64,000 nt of DNA. It comes from an uncultured Opitutia bacterium. GTDB taxonomy: Bacteria > Verrucomicrobiota > Verrucomicrobiia > Opitutales > Opitutaceae. This document shows, in pieces, positions 8,075-18,007 of the stretch. The notes beneath the pieces are model-generated. The model saw only the letters and a program-made list of their open reading frames with translations. It ran no database searches and was not told the DNA's origin. How positions within the stretch are numbered: the stretch's first letter is position 1; every line of letters starts with the position of its first letter. Both the position numbers and the translations under genes were made by a program. The stretch covers positions 1-64,000 of the forward strand of contig CAIQQB010000145.1 of assembly GCA_903873805.1 (NCBI GenBank), given 5' to 3'.

Positions 8075-8434
8075 ATGTACCCTAAAATTGACGGTCGGAT
8101 AGAACTTCCCCTCGAGCTGGCGGCGGTGTTGGCCCGGGCGGCGCAGACCCTGGTGGCCGACCAGCAGCGCGCGTTTCGCATCGCCCGGCGACCACGCAAG
8201 GGCGTGACGTTGCGTCCGGGAACGGACACGCCGCTCTGGAATGCCCTCGTGGTCGAGGTGCGTCCGCATCTGCGCAAATACGGCGCGCAGGCGAATCTCG
8301 GACGCGTGCTGGGTTTGGATCGGCAGACGATCAACGCCTACTTCATCACCCGCACCCGCATGCCGGACGCCGAGCGGACCCTGCAACTGCTGACTTGGCT
8401 GATCGCGACGCGCGCCGGCCAGACCCCGGGCTGA
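8075..8434 (+). CDS. Small HTH DNA-binding protein between direct repeats
   Basis: A 119-residue basic protein. Its C-terminal half, RKYGAQANLGRVLGLDRQTINAYF...MPDAERTLQLLTWL, reads as a lambda-repressor-like helix-turn-helix with a terminal helix. The N-terminal half (LAAVLARAAQTLVADQQRAF) is helical with no recognised domain. The start is the ATG of MYPKIDG; a TTG five codons earlier lies inside the palindrome. Near-identical 27-bp repeats flank the gene on both sides, which suggests autoregulation or a small mobile unit. No named family is assigned. Confidence 0.65.
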   Translation: MYPKIDGRIELPLELAAVLARAAQTLVADQQRAFRIARRPRKGVTLRPGTDTPLWNALVVEVRPHLRKYGAQANLGRVLGLDRQTINAYFITRTRMPDAERTLQLLTWLIATRAGQTPG

Positions 8435-8448
8435 GGCGAAGGGGGTAG

Positions 8449-8475
8449 CACGAACACGTCAACTATTGGTTGACA
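8449..8475. repeat. 27-bp repeat, right copy, with palindrome
   Basis: The second copy begins 15 bases after the HTH gene's stop codon. The one difference from the left copy (C for T) shortens the palindrome arms to 6 bases, GTCAAC/GTTGAC. The two copies are in direct orientation, 406 bases apart start to start. The 310-base stretch between the HTH gene and the next gene holds this copy and a REP-like pair, and otherwise nothing I recognise. Confidence 0.85.
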
Positions 8476-8576
8476 TGTTGGTGGGGACGGGGCGCGTTTA
8501 TTTTTCACGTAGGGATGGAGGGGAACGTCCGGGTAGGCGTTTCTGGAGGGACTGAAGCAACGGGCCTTGGATCGGT

Positions 8577-8649
8577 TGTAGCCGGGGTCGCCGACCCCGG
8601 GGGTTGCCGTTGGATGTTCAAGGCACCGGGGTCAGCGACCCCGGCTACA
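8577..8649. repeat. REP-like inverted pair, family A copy 1
   Basis: Left arm 8577-8600 starts TGTAGCCGGGGTCGCCGACC. The right arm 8626-8649 is its reverse complement at 23 of 24 positions. Each arm can fold alone (CCGGGGTC/GACCCCGG), and each carries GTAG at its foot. The layout matches paired REP elements. Two more copies lie at 9039 and 26914. Confidence 0.8.
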
Positions 8650-8744
8650 GTTTTCAGAAATACCTTCGGAGGATCTTTCGCTGGTTCATTCTGCGATTGT
8701 GCCCGGGCACGGGATGGCGCAAAAACTGCTCAATCCTCTCTGCC

Positions 8745-8996
8745 ATGAAACAACTTTGCCGTCTCACCGGAATCGCCGGCCTCGTTTTCCTGCTGCCCTC
8801 GCTCGCCCAAGCCCATCCGGGGCACGACGGGCATGAGCTCACTTGGGACATGCTCGTGACGTGGAACGTCGGCCATCTGGCGTCCCATCCATGCGCAACT
8901 GCCGGCTGCGCGGTGGCGTTGACGGCCGGGGTGTGGGTGGCGGTGCGGCTGACGATCTCCTCCCGACGCAAGCGAGCGAAGCGGAGTGCGGTTTGA
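8745..8996 (+). CDS. Small His-rich membrane protein
   Basis: An 83-residue protein: signal peptide (GLVFLLPSLAQA), then AHPGHDGHE, a short segment, one transmembrane helix (AVALTAGVWVAVRLTI) and a basic tail. HupE/UreJ nickel permeases also begin their mature part with a His-rich AHPGH-type motif, but they have several helices. This protein has one, so it may be a reduced relative or unrelated. It reads away from the adjacent urease cluster. A metal-related role is inference from the histidines and location only. Confidence 0.55.
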   Translation: MKQLCRLTGIAGLVFLLPSLAQAHPGHDGHELTWDMLVTWNVGHLASHPCATAGCAVALTAGVWVAVRLTISSRRKRAKRSAV

Positions 8997-9038
8997 TTCG
9001 CGTTGGGTCTGATACCCCGAAGCTTGCTTCGGCTTGGT

Positions 9039-9135
9039 TGTAGCCGGGGTCGCTGACTCCGGGGATTGAAGTTCGGAATTCCAATGCACCGGGGTCAGCC
9101 GCCGAGGCTGCCGCACTCGTCGCGACCCCGGCTAC
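9039..9135. repeat. REP-like inverted pair, family A copy 2, with 24-base insertion
   Basis: Left arm 9039-9062 matches the family. The right arm starts at 9089 as CCGGGGTCAG but is interrupted at 9099-9122 by 24 bases containing CGAG/CTCG. It resumes at 9123 as CGACCCCGGCTACA. The other copies lack this interruption, so the 24 bases were gained within one arm. Confidence 0.75.
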
Positions 9136-9265
9136 AGCGGGTCGTCAATGCCCCGGGGATACTTACTGATCGTAAGGGGTTGGGCGAAGGCCTACGGGAG
9201 CCGATTTTCCGGCCAAGTCTCGACGCGAGGTCGAGCCCGACGGGGAATTCAAATTCAGAAGTTGC

Positions 9266-10090
9266 TCACAGCTTGCGCGGATCGCAGGCGAGGTGCCGGA
9301 AGGCTCCGGCCAGAATGGTCCGCACGTCGCGTAGGCCCTTCCGTAGCCTGACTCCGTCGGGTGCGATCAGTTTCAGGCTCCAGCCGCCCCGGCGCAGCTG
9401 GCTCAGTCCCAGCCAGAGGCCCTGGCCATGCAACGCCGCCAAGGGGGCCTGCCAGCCGGCCTCGGCCGTGGTCTCGGGGGCGAGCAGCACGGCGTTGGCG
9501 AAGCAGGCGTTTGGCCCCGGGCCGGCGAACGCTGCCATCGCGCGCAGTTCGGCGCCGGTTTGGTCGAGCCGCTCCCGCAGCACGAGTTCGCCCCCGAGCC
9601 GCACGTCGATTTCGAGGCACAGCCGTTCCCAGACCCACGCCTCGTCATGCGCGACGCGGCCGGGCACGAGCTGATCGGCGAAGAATAGGGCGCCGCCCGG
9701 GGTCACCTCGATGGTCGTGAACTGACGGTAACGGCAGCCGCGGTGCGGCACGAGCGGCTCGGGCATCACCTCGAGCCAGCCGCCGTCGGCCACGGTGAAA
9801 TGCTGCCGGCATTCGGCCGTGCCGTCGCGCATTTTAAAAATACGGCTCGCGCTCGGGGTGGTCACGAGCAGCGCGGCTCCGGTGTCCACAGCGATGGCGG
9901 ATTCCAGGCGGTCGCCGGCGAGGATGCCGGCGGTGGGATTGACTACCTGCACCAGCAACGTGCGCGTATCGGCGTCCCAGTAGGGTTTGCTAAGATGATA
10001 GGGCGCGCGAAACGATTGCGTGGCGAGCACGGTGCGGCCGCCGGCGCGGGCCGCCGCACGGAGGGAGAGATGACCGGAGAATTCAGGCAT
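9266..10090 (-). CDS. ureD: Urease accessory protein UreD/UreH
   Basis: A 274-residue protein. UreD scaffolds the apo-urease-UreF-UreG complex and helps deliver nickel. Family features are RAPYHLSKPYWD, VQVVNPTAGILAGDRLE, TTPSASRIFKM, EVMPEPLVPHRGCRY and FFADQLVPGRVAH. The start is the ATG of MPEFSGHL; the frame is open upstream through an unrelated repeat region. It is the last gene of the urease cluster, placed after ureG across a 237-base gap full of short repeats. Confidence 0.93.
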   Translation of the reverse strand: MPEFSGHLSLRAAARAGGRTVLATQSFRAPYHLSKPYWDADTRTLLVQVVNPTAGILAGDRLESAIAVDTGAALLVTTPSASRIFKMRDGTAECRQHFTVADGGWLEVMPEPLVPHRGCRYRQFTTIEVTPGGALFFADQLVPGRVAHDEAWVWERLCLEIDVRLGGELVLRERLDQTGAELRAMAAFAGPGPNACFANAVLLAPETTAEAGWQAPLAALHGQGLWLGLSQLRRGGWSLKLIAPDGVRLRKGLRDVRTILAGAFRHLACDPRKL

Positions 10091-10108
10091 GGGAACGCGG
10101 ATCAATTG

Positions 10109-10138
10109 CCACGAAAAGCACAAGAAGGCACAAAAAGT
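10109..10138. repeat. CACAAAAAG-type short array, left arm
   Basis: Three imperfect 10-base units (CCACGAAAAG, CACAAGAAGG, CACAAAAAGT) lie in the ureG-ureD gap. An inverted counterpart lies at 10296-10325, so together they bracket the gap's palindromes. Confidence 0.6.
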
Positions 10139-10176
10139 TCGGAATGGTATGCGCGCGGTTAAGGGCACAATTCCCT

Positions 10177-10233
10177 CCCGGCGCTCCCGAGCCGGGCCAC
10201 TCTCTGCTCGTAGCCCGCTTCGGGAGAAGCGGG
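10177..10233. repeat. Two REP-like hairpins in the ureG-ureD gap
   Basis: The first hairpin (10177-10196) has stem CCCGGC/GCCGGG and loop GCTCCCGA. The second (10214-10233) has stem CCCGCTTC/GAAGCGGG, loop GGGA, and GTAG just before it. The first reappears at 14279-14298 with the same loop and a compensated stem. Confidence 0.7.
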
Positions 10234-10295
10234 ATGTTGGGGTAATGGGTCATCCGATTATGCAAGGCTCAATCCCAACAGGTTTCAGTGGATCG

Positions 10296-10325
10296 TTTTT
10301 GAGCCTTTTCGTGCTTTTTGTGGCC
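10296..10325. repeat. CACAAAAAG-type short array, right arm
   Basis: On the minus strand the units read CACAAAAAG, CACGAAAAGG, CTCAAAAA, the inverted partner of 10109-10138. It ends three bases before the ureG stop codon. Confidence 0.6.
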
Positions 10326-10327
10326 AA

Positions 10328-10948
10328 TCAGGTTTGGGCCTTCTGGGCGAACAGCACCTCGCGTTCGACCCAGGCAATGACGGCGTCGAGGTTGTGTTCC
10401 CGCTTCAGATCGCAGAAGAGGTAAGGTCGGGCCCCGCGCTGCATCTTGGCGTCGCGTTCCATCACACCGAGGTCGGCGCCGACGAGCGGGGCCAGGTCAA
10501 TTTTATTGATGATGAGGAGATCGCTGAAGCGGATGGCCGGACCGCCTTTGCGGGGGATCTTGTCGCCCTCGGCCACATCGATGACGTAGATGAAGGCGTC
10601 CACGAGTTCGGGGGAGAACGTCGCGGTGAGGTTGTCGCCACCGCTCTCCACCAGGAGCAGCTGGAGGTCGGGAAACTTGGCCTCCAGCGCGCGGCAGGCC
10701 TGCTCGTTCATGGTGGTGTCGTCGCGGATGGCGGTGTGCGGGCAGCCGCCGGTCTCGACACCGGCGATGCGCTCCGCCGGCAGCGCGCTCTGGCGGATGA
10801 GGAACTGGGCGTCCTCCGAGCAGTAGATGTCGTTGGTGACGACGGCCAGCGACCAGCGGGCGCGGAGGCGCTGGCAGAGCTTGAGGCAGAGCATGGTCTT
10901 GCCGGAACCAACCGGACCGCCGATGCCGATGCGAGGGGGACGGGGCAT
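10328..10948 (-). CDS. ureG: Urease accessory GTPase UreG
   Basis: A 206-residue SIMIBI-class GTPase that drives nickel insertion into urease. It has the P-loop GPVGSGKT at residues 11-18, [13 protein letters not shown], the metal-binding CPH motif in [18 protein letters not shown] and the guanine motif INKIDLA. The start is the ATG of [11 protein letters not shown]. The codons before it come from a heptanucleotide array that abuts the ATG, leaving no Shine-Dalgarno sequence. Confidence 0.96.
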   Translation of the reverse strand: MPRPPRIGIGGPVGSGKTMLCLKLCQRLRARWSLAVVTNDIYCSEDAQFLIRQSALPAERIAGVETGGCPHTAIRDDTTMNEQACRALEAKFPDLQLLLVESGGDNLTATFSPELVDAFIYVIDVAEGDKIPRKGGPAIRFSDLLIINKIDLAPLVGADLGVMERDAKMQRGARPYLFCDLKREHNLDAVIAWVEREVLFAQKAQT

Positions 10949-10990
10949 ATTTTCGATTTTGGATTTTCGATTTCGGATTCTGGATTCAGG
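10949..10990. repeat. Heptanucleotide array at the ureF/ureG junction
   Basis: Six plus-strand units: ATTTTCG, ATTTTGG, ATTTTCG, ATTTCGG, ATTCTGG, ATTCAGG. The array touches the ureG ATG on one side and contains the ureF stop codon on the other. The same unit family occurs at 14173-14200. Confidence 0.85.
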
Positions 10991-11777
10991 AAATGAACAT
11001 TCTTGAGTCAGCGGATTCGTGGCGGGCGGCGGCGATGTCGAGCCACGGGTTGAACCAGCCAATCTCGTCCAGCGGGGTGGCGGCGGCGGCGATGAGCGCG
11101 GGTGCCCGACTCAGTGCCTCGGTGAGCAGGGCCTGGCTGGCGTTCTGACCGAGGCGGAGGAGCTTCATTGCGGCGGAAAGCAGCGCGGCAAGGGCGGCAT
11201 AGGTGATGCCGGCGAGCACGGCGGGAAGCGGGGCGCCGAGCACGCGCCCTTCGAGGGCGGCGGAGACGGCGGGGGAGAACGGCCAGGCAGCAGCGGCGGC
11301 GCGGGTGAGATATTCCTGGGCGAGCGGATGGCCGTGCAACGCCGCCATCAGCTCGGCGCGCTGGCGGCCGATATTCTCGGCGGCGGCGCGCGATTCGCGG
11401 GCGGTCTTGAGCGCGGAGGCGAGCACGGAGATCTCGCCGACGCGCTCCCAGTCAGGCGTTTCCAGTGCGCGCCAGACGTAGGCGGCCAGCGGCAGATCAG
11501 TGTGGCGGAGGGCGGGCAAAGCCGACTGGAGTACGAACTCCCGCAGGGTCGCCCGGTCGCGGACCACGCCTTGCTGCACGAGTCCTTCGAGTCCGAAGGA
11601 GTGGGCGTAGCTGCCGGTGGGATAAAACGAGTCGCCCGCCTGCAGCAGGCCGAGGAGCCAGTCGGTTTCGGGTCCGCCAGTCGGTAGATCGGCTTGCCTC
11701 CGGGACGCTGCGGGAGTGTCAGCCGCGTTAGGGGCAACGCGCTTCACCTTAATGCCGGTGGCTCGGGCCGAGGTCAT
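10986..11777 (-). CDS. ureF: Urease accessory protein UreF
   Basis: A 263-residue helical chaperone that acts on UreG in the urease activation complex. The N-terminal core has [24 protein letters not shown], the most conserved UreF stretch. The C-terminus has [15 protein letters not shown] and a short acidic end. The first 50 or so residues before DWLLGLLQ are low complexity. I start at MTSARATG, which overlaps the end of ureE by 29 bases; later starts are possible. The stop lies inside the heptamer array. Confidence 0.9.
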   Translation of the reverse strand: MTSARATGIKVKRVAPNAADTPAASRRQADLPTGGPETDWLLGLLQAGDSFYPTGSYAHSFGLEGLVQQGVVRDRATLREFVLQSALPALRHTDLPLAAYVWRALETPDWERVGEISVLASALKTARESRAAAENIGRQRAELMAALHGHPLAQEYLTRAAAAAWPFSPAVSAALEGRVLGAPLPAVLAGITYAALAALLSAAMKLLRLGQNASQALLTEALSRAPALIAAAATPLDEIGWFNPWLDIAAARHESADSRMFIS

Positions 11778-12213
11778 GGGTGGGTTGGTTGCCCCGGACG
11801 AAACGGCCGGGACGGAAGACCGCCGTGGTTTGCACGAACGGCACCTTGAGCCGGTCGAGCAGTTGCCGCACCGCGGGCTCGTCAGGTGCGAGCAGGCGGG
11901 TGGGCTCGGCGGCAAGTTCGAGGTGAAGGTTGCCAATGGCCCAGCCGATGCCGGCGGCAGCCGAGGCGGCGATGGCGAGGGAAATCTCGACCACTGGTTC
12001 GGGCGGCTGCTGGATGACGTATCGGGCAGTGGGCGTTTGCCAGAACGTGTCTCCGTCCTTCAGCGGGGCGGTGAGTTCGAAGCCGAACTCGGTGCCGTCC
12101 TCCGCCGTTCCTCGCCAGAGCCGCTTCGCCAGCGTGAGGCGTTCGACCCGGAGCGTGATGACGGGAAGGGTGGGCTCTGGCGGCGCGAGCGGCGCGTGGA
12201 TCAGGGGCAGCAT
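11749..12213 (-). CDS. ureE: Urease nickel metallochaperone UreE
   Basis: A 154-residue protein with the UreE layout: N-terminal peptide-binding-like domain (TLRVERLTLAKRLWRGTAEDGTEFGFEL) and C-terminal metal-binding domain (AIGNLHLELA..LLAPDEPAVRQLLDRLKVP). UreE carries nickel to UreG. The tail ends in SHRH, a very short version of the His-rich tail of other UreE proteins. The start is the ATG of MLPLIHAP. It lies between ureC and ureF, as usual. Confidence 0.88.
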   Translation of the reverse strand: MLPLIHAPLAPPEPTLPVITLRVERLTLAKRLWRGTAEDGTEFGFELTAPLKDGDTFWQTPTARYVIQQPPEPVVEISLAIAASAAAGIGWAIGNLHLELAAEPTRLLAPDEPAVRQLLDRLKVPFVQTTAVFRPGRFVRGNQPTHDLGPSHRH

Positions 12214-12404
12214 GGGGGCGGCGGGGCGGAGCAAGGAGGTAAGGCCGACATGGACGGATAGAGCAATGGCTTTTGAGGATGTGGGCGGGGTGCGCTCAAC
12301 CCGCTTCACCGAAACCGGGGCGAGGGCGCCCCGGCTCGATTTTATAGCGGGGTGGGGTCACCTCGCCTACATCGGGAAGCAGGAGCTGGTATGCGCCCGG
12401 AAAA

Positions 12405-14170
<1,766 letters not shown>

Positions 14171-14174
<4 letters not shown>

Positions 14175-14620
14175 TTTCGATTTTGGATTTTCGATTTTGG
14201 ATTGGCCCGGGCGGACCGGCGCTGGCGTAGCACGGGCGTCTTGCCCGTGAGTTTGGAACCACGGGCCGGCTGGTTTTTCCCGCCGCTCCCGAGGCGGGCC
14301 ATGGGGCGGGCATCCAGCGGACCGTTGACGCGGGCATTGAGGCCGAAGACCTGGCGGGTGCCGGCGAGGGCGACCAGCTCAATCTCCTTGGAGTCGCCGG
14401 CCTCGAACCGGACGGCGGTGCCGGCGGGGATATTGAGGCGGAAGCCGCGGGCGGCGGCGCGGTCGAAGCGGAGTGCGACGTTGGTCTCGTAGAAATGGTA
14501 GTGGGATCCGACCTGGACCGGGCGGTCGCCGGTGTTGGCAACCGTCAGGGTGAGCGTGGCGGGGCCGACGTTGGCCGCGAGCGGCGGGCCGTCGGCGGGG
14601 ATGATTTCACCGGGGATCAT
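14171..14620 (-). CDS. ureB: Urease beta subunit UreB with repeat-encoded tail
   Basis: Residues 1-100 are a normal Ure[31 protein letters not shown], and [10 protein letters not shown] at the usual C-terminus. About 49 more basic residues follow ([20 protein letters not shown]... to KSKIQNRK). They are encoded by two REP-like hairpins and then a heptanucleotide array. The stop overlaps the ureC ATG as ATGA. The tail is probably a by-product of repeat insertion kept in frame, preserving translational coupling to ureC. Confidence 0.92.
14173..14200. repeat. Heptanucleotide array at the ureB/ureC junction
   Basis: Four clean plus-strand units, ATTTTCG, ATTTTGG, ATTTTCG, ATTTTGG, abut the ureC ATG and encode the end of the UreB tail. 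The unit family is the same as at 10949-10990. Confidence 0.85.
14231..14298. repeat. REP-like hairpins inside the ureB coding tail
   Basis: CACGGGC/GCCCGTG with loop GTCTT (14231-14249) is preceded by GTAG. CCCGCC/GGCGGG with loop GCTCCCGA (14279-14298) is the compensated twin of the hairpin at 10177-10196. Both are translated as part of UreB. Confidence 0.75.
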
Positions 14621-14632
14621 GGGAGGAAAAGG

Positions 14633-14742
14633 GAACGTCCAACATCCAACATTGAACTTTCAACATTCAAGGGAAAGTTGCCGTGAATGGTCTGAATAAC
14701 TGAAGGTTGAGCGTTGGATGTTGAAGGTTGGATGTTCAGGGC
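14633..14742. repeat. Paired heptanucleotide arrays between ureA and ureB
   Basis: 14633-14674 reads GAACGTC, CAACATC, CAACATT, GAACTTT, CAACATT, CAAGGGA. 14701-14742 reads the opposite orientation: TGAAGGT, TGAGCGT, TGGATGT, TGAAGGT, TGGATGT, TCAGGGC. The two arms can pair imperfectly around a 26-base spacer. They fill the whole ureA-ureB gap. Confidence 0.85.
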
Positions 14743-15045
14743 TCAACGGATCGGGTGGTGGACGGTGACGAGCTTGGTGCCGTCGGGAAAGGTGGCCTCG
14801 ACCTGGACTTCGTGGATCATCTCGGCGACACCTTCCATGACATCGGAGGCTTTCAGGATCGTAGTGCCATAGCTCATGAGGTCGGCAACCCGCCGGCCGT
14901 CGCGGGCGCCCTCGATGATCTCGTAGGTGATGATCGCGATGGCCTCGGGGTAGTTGAGCTTGAGGCCGCGGGCCTGGCGGCGCCGGGCGAGGTCGGCAGC
15001 GGTGACGATGAGCAGTTTTTCGCGTTCGCGTGGGGTGAGGTGCAT
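14743..15045 (-). CDS. ureA: Urease gamma subunit UreA
   Basis: A 100-residue structural subunit with family signatures throughout: [76 protein letters not shown]. It assembles with UreB and UreC as (UreABC)3. It leads the structural genes, downstream of urtE across a repeat-filled gap. Confidence 0.97.
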   Translation of the reverse strand: MHLTPREREKLLIVTAADLARRRQARGLKLNYPEAIAIITYEIIEGARDGRRVADLMSYGTTILKASDVMEGVAEMIHEVQVEATFPDGTKLVTVHHPIR

Positions 15046-15064
15046 GGGCGGAGGAGCCGGGAAA

Positions 15065-15162
15065 AGTAGCGAGGAGTGAGTAGCGGGTAGCGAGTAGAAA
15101 AGAGTGCCGGAGGAAACAAGTCTGAGATGCTCGCTACTCGCTACTCGATGCTCGCTACTGGT
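15065..15162. repeat. Inverted heptanucleotide arrays between urtE and ureA
   Basis: The left array 15065-15099 uses units such as AGTAGCG, AGGAGTG, AGTAGCG, GGTAGCG. The right array 15128-15162 uses TGCTCGC, TACTCGC, TACTCGA, TGCTCGC. They are complementary in sense and could form a long imperfect stem in the urtE-ureA transcript. Confidence 0.85.
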
Positions 15163-15163
15163 T

Positions 15164-15994
15164 TCATACCTGCAGGTGTTCCTTCACCACCTCATCGGTC
15201 AGGGTGGCGATGGGGCCGGAGATGACAACGGTGCCGCGGTCCATGGCGTAGAAGCGGTCGGCGACATCGCGGCAGAAATCGACATACTGCTCGACGAGCA
15301 GGATGGCGAGCGAGCCCTCCTGCTTGAGCACCTTGACGGCGTGGGCGATTTCCTCGGTGTAGTCATGGCCGAGGCCCTCGGTCTTGAGTTTTTTCAGGGT
15401 GTCGCCGATGTGCTCGATGATGGAAGGCTGGATGCCCTCGGTGGGCTCGTCGAGGATGAGGAGCTTGGGATTGGTGAGCAGGGCGCGGCCGATGGCGAGC
15501 TGCTGCTGCTGGCCGCCGGACAGCACGCCGCCCTTGCGTGAGATCATCTCCTTGAGGACGGGAAACAGGGAGAAGACACGCTCGAGCGCCGCCTTGGCCG
15601 CGGGTCCCTTGCGGCCATGGACCACGAGGCCGACCTGGAGGTTCTCGCCGATGGTGAGATGGGGAAAGATGTCGCGGCCCTGCGGGACGTAGCCGATGCC
15701 GGCCCGGGCGCGGACGTCGGACGGCAGCTGGTCGATGCGCTGGCCGTTGAAGGTGATGGTGCCGGAGCGGACGGGCAGGACGCCGGTGATGGAGCGAAGC
15801 GTGGTGGTTTTGCCGACGCCGTTGCGGCCCATGAGGGCGACGACCTCACCGGGTGCGATCTCCAGATCGACCCCGCGGAGGATGTGGGAGCCGCCGATGT
15901 AGGTCTCGACCCCGGCGAGCCGCAGCAGCGGCTCGGAACGTTCAACACTCAACGTTGAACGCTCAACCTTCAAGGTGTCGGTGGTCGCAGTCAT
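15164..15994 (-). CDS. urtE: Urea ABC transporter ATPase UrtE
   Basis: A 276-residue LivF-type ATPase. Walker A is GRNGVGKTT, the Q-loop is [14 protein letters not shown], the signature is [15 protein letters not shown], Walker B is [14 protein letters not shown] and the H/Q region is LLVEQY. Compared with usual UrtE there are extra residues before the switch ([25 protein letters not shown]). The N-terminal [14 protein letters not shown] repeat is encoded by a heptanucleotide array. It powers urea import with UrtD. Confidence 0.93.
   Translation of the reverse strand: MTATTDTLKVERSTLSVERSEPLLRLAGVETYIGGSHILRGVDLEIAPGEVVALMGRNGVGKTTTLRSITGVLPVRSGTITFNGQRIDQLPSDVRARAGIGYVPQGRDIFPHLTIGENLQVGLVVHGRKGPAAKAALERVFSLFPVLKEMISRKGGVLSGGQQQQLAIGRALLTNPKLLILDEPTEGIQPSIIEHIGDTLKKLKTEGLGHDYTEEIAHAVKVLKQEGSLAILLVEQYVDFCRDVADRFYAMDRGTVVISGPIATLTDEVVKEHLQV
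15936..15977. repeat. Heptanucleotide array inside the urtE coding region
   Basis: Six plus-strand units: GAACGTT, CAACACT, CAACGTT, GAACGCT, CAACCTT, CAAGGTG, the same unit family as at 14633. Three units span seven codons, so the encoded N-terminus repeats every seven residues. Confidence 0.8.
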
Positions 15995-16031
15995 TGCTGA
16001 ATTGGGGGTTGAAAATTGAACGTGGCACGCG

Positions 16032-16808
16032 TCAGCGCGTCCCGTGTTTGCCGCGGCCGAGGTAGACCTCGCGGACCATGGGGTTGGCCTGGACCTCGTC
16101 GAACTTGCCTTCGCAGAGCACGTGGCCCTGGTGCAGCACGGTCACGGGGTTGTCGCGGGCGATCTGCCGGACGAAGGTCATGTCGTGCTCGATGACCACC
16201 AGGCTGTGTTTGCCGGCGAGGGACAGGAGCAGCTCGCCGGTGCGGTGCGTCTCCTCGTCGGACATGCCGGCGGCGGGTTCGTCGACCAGCAGCACCTTGG
16301 GGTCCTGGGCGAGGAGCATGCCGATCTCCAGCCACTGTTTTTCGCCGTGGGCGAGGAGCCCGGCCTTCCAGTCGCGTTTCCCGTCGAGCCGGATGAGCTT
16401 GAGCAGCTCGTCAATCCGGTCCCGTTCGGTGGAGGACAGCCGGTGGAACAACGAGGCGAAGACCCCGCGCGAACCCTTGAGGGACAAGACGAGGTTGTGC
16501 CAGACGGAGTGCTCGACAAAGACGCTGGGCGTCTGGAATTTCCGGCCGATGCCGAGGCGGTTGATCTCGTATTCGTTGAGCTTGGTGAGGTCTTGGGACG
16601 GCGCGGTGGAGGCGCCGAACTCGATCTTGCCCTTGTCGGGCCGGGCGCGGCCGGTGATGAGGTCGAAGAACGTGGATTTGCCCGCGCCGTTGGGGCCGAT
16701 GACGGTGCGCAGCTCGCCGGGGAAGAGATAGAACGTGAGGTCGGTGATGGCCTTGAAGCCATCATAGGTCTTGGAGACGTCCTCGACGGAGAGAATGGGA
16801 TGGCTCAT
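16032..16808 (-). CDS. urtD: Urea ABC transporter ATPase UrtD
   Basis: A 258-residue LivG-type ATPase: Walker [11 protein letters not shown]-loop region [12 protein letters not shown], the UrtD-type signature [16 protein letters not shown] in place of LSGGQ, Walker [16 protein letters not shown] and H-loop VVIEHDM. The start ATG overlaps the urtC stop by four bases (ATGA), so the two are translationally coupled. Confidence 0.94.
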   Translation of the reverse strand: MSHPILSVEDVSKTYDGFKAITDLTFYLFPGELRTVIGPNGAGKSTFFDLITGRARPDKGKIEFGASTAPSQDLTKLNEYEINRLGIGRKFQTPSVFVEHSVWHNLVLSLKGSRGVFASLFHRLSSTERDRIDELLKLIRLDGKRDWKAGLLAHGEKQWLEIGMLLAQDPKVLLVDEPAAGMSDEETHRTGELLLSLAGKHSLVVIEHDMTFVRQIARDNPVTVLHQGHVLCEGKFDEVQANPMVREVYLGRGKHGTR

Positions 16809-17983
16809 GCGCGGTCGGGGGCGGGTTTGGTCACGGCGACAGCCGGGGCGGAGGGGGCGGGCGAGCGGCGGCGCCAGAGGGAGGTGAGCTTGGCGGGCAG
16901 GCTGACCACGCCGCCGGGGAGGAACAGCACCACGACCAGAAAGATGGCGCCGAGAATGATCAGCCAGGAGTCGGGATAGGCATGGGTCGCCCAGCTCCGG
17001 AGCGCGTTGATACCGATGGCGCCGATGATCGGGCCGATGATCGTGCCGCGGCCACCGACAGCGACCCAGACGACGGCCTCGATGGATTTGGCGGGGCTCA
17101 TCTGATCCGGATTGATGATGCCCGCCTGCGGCACGAAGAGCGCGCCACCGATGGCCGCGATCATCGCGGCGACGACGAAGATGAAAAGCTTGTAGTGGGC
17201 GGTGGCATAACCGCTGAAGAGCACGCGGTTCTCGCCATCGCGGATGGCCTGGCGGACGAGGCCGAACTTGGTGCCGTTCAGCCAGTGGCAGAAGAGGCAG
17301 ACCAGCAGCAGGACGACGGAGGAAACGACGAACAGGCCGCGCATCGTGGCGGGGCCGGTGATTTTATCATCGAGGGAGTGGCCGAGAATGAACTTGAAGT
17401 CGGTGAACCCATTGTTGCCCCCCATGGTCAGGTCGTTGCGGAAGAAGAGAATCATCGACGCATACGTCAGCGCCTGGGTGAGGATGGAGAAATAGACCCC
17501 CTTGATGCGCGAGCGGAAGGCCAGAAACCCGAAGATGAGCGCCAGCAGGCCCGGCAGAACGAACACCATGACCGCGGCAAACCCGAACGAGTTGAAGGGC
17601 CGCCAGAACGGCGGGAGAAAGGTGTGCCCGAGAAAGACCATGAAATCCGGCAGGCCGGCGGGATTCTGGCCGGCCTTGGCGTAGCTGCCGAGCGGACCGA
17701 TCAACAGCATCAGATGCATGCCGAGCATGTAGCCGCCCAGGCTGAAGAACAAAGCCTGGCCGAGGCTGAGCAGGCCGGTATAGCCCCACAGCAGGTCCAC
17801 CGACAGCCCCAGCAGCGCATAGCAGAGATACTTGCCCCAGAGGGTGAGCGTGAAGTTGCTGATCACCCCGTAGGCGTTCAGCACCGGGAAGACGACCGTG
17901 AGGAGCGCCAGGAGGACGCCGACCACAAGGAATTCCCGGTGGCGGGCGCCAAAGGAAGCATGGCTGGACGTGGGTGAACTCAT
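16805..17983 (-). CDS. urtC: Urea ABC transporter permease UrtC
   Basis: A 392-residue LivM-type permease with about ten hydrophobic segments. Conserved parts include [43 protein letters not shown] and [26 protein letters not shown]. It forms the urea channel with UrtB in the inner membrane. It lies 24 bases after urtB and overlaps urtD. Confidence 0.94.
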   Translation of the reverse strand: MSSPTSSHASFGARHREFLVVGVLLALLTVVFPVLNAYGVISNFTLTLWGKYLCYALLGLSVDLLWGYTGLLSLGQALFFSLGGYMLGMHLMLLIGPLGSYAKAGQNPAGLPDFMVFLGHTFLPPFWRPFNSFGFAAVMVFVLPGLLALIFGFLAFRSRIKGVYFSILTQALTYASMILFFRNDLTMGGNNGFTDFKFILGHSLDDKITGPATMRGLFVVSSVVLLLVCLFCHWLNGTKFGLVRQAIRDGENRVLFSGYATAHYKLFIFVVAAMIAAIGGALFVPQAGIINPDQMSPAKSIEAVVWVAVGGRGTIIGPIIGAIGINALRSWATHAYPDSWLIILGAIFLVVVLFLPGGVVSLPAKLTSLWRRRSPAPSAPAVAVTKPAPDRA

Positions 17984-18007
17984 ACGGTTGGTGGAACGGG
18001 GCAGCGT

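Noticed and set aside
8470-8748. A 92-codon frame after the HTH gene
   Set aside because: It is made largely of the REP-like pair at 8577-8649 and ends inside the start of the next gene.
14621-14742. A small RNA or riboswitch between ureA and ureB
   Set aside because: The gap is fully explained by two inverted heptamer arrays, and no known ligand-binding core is visible.
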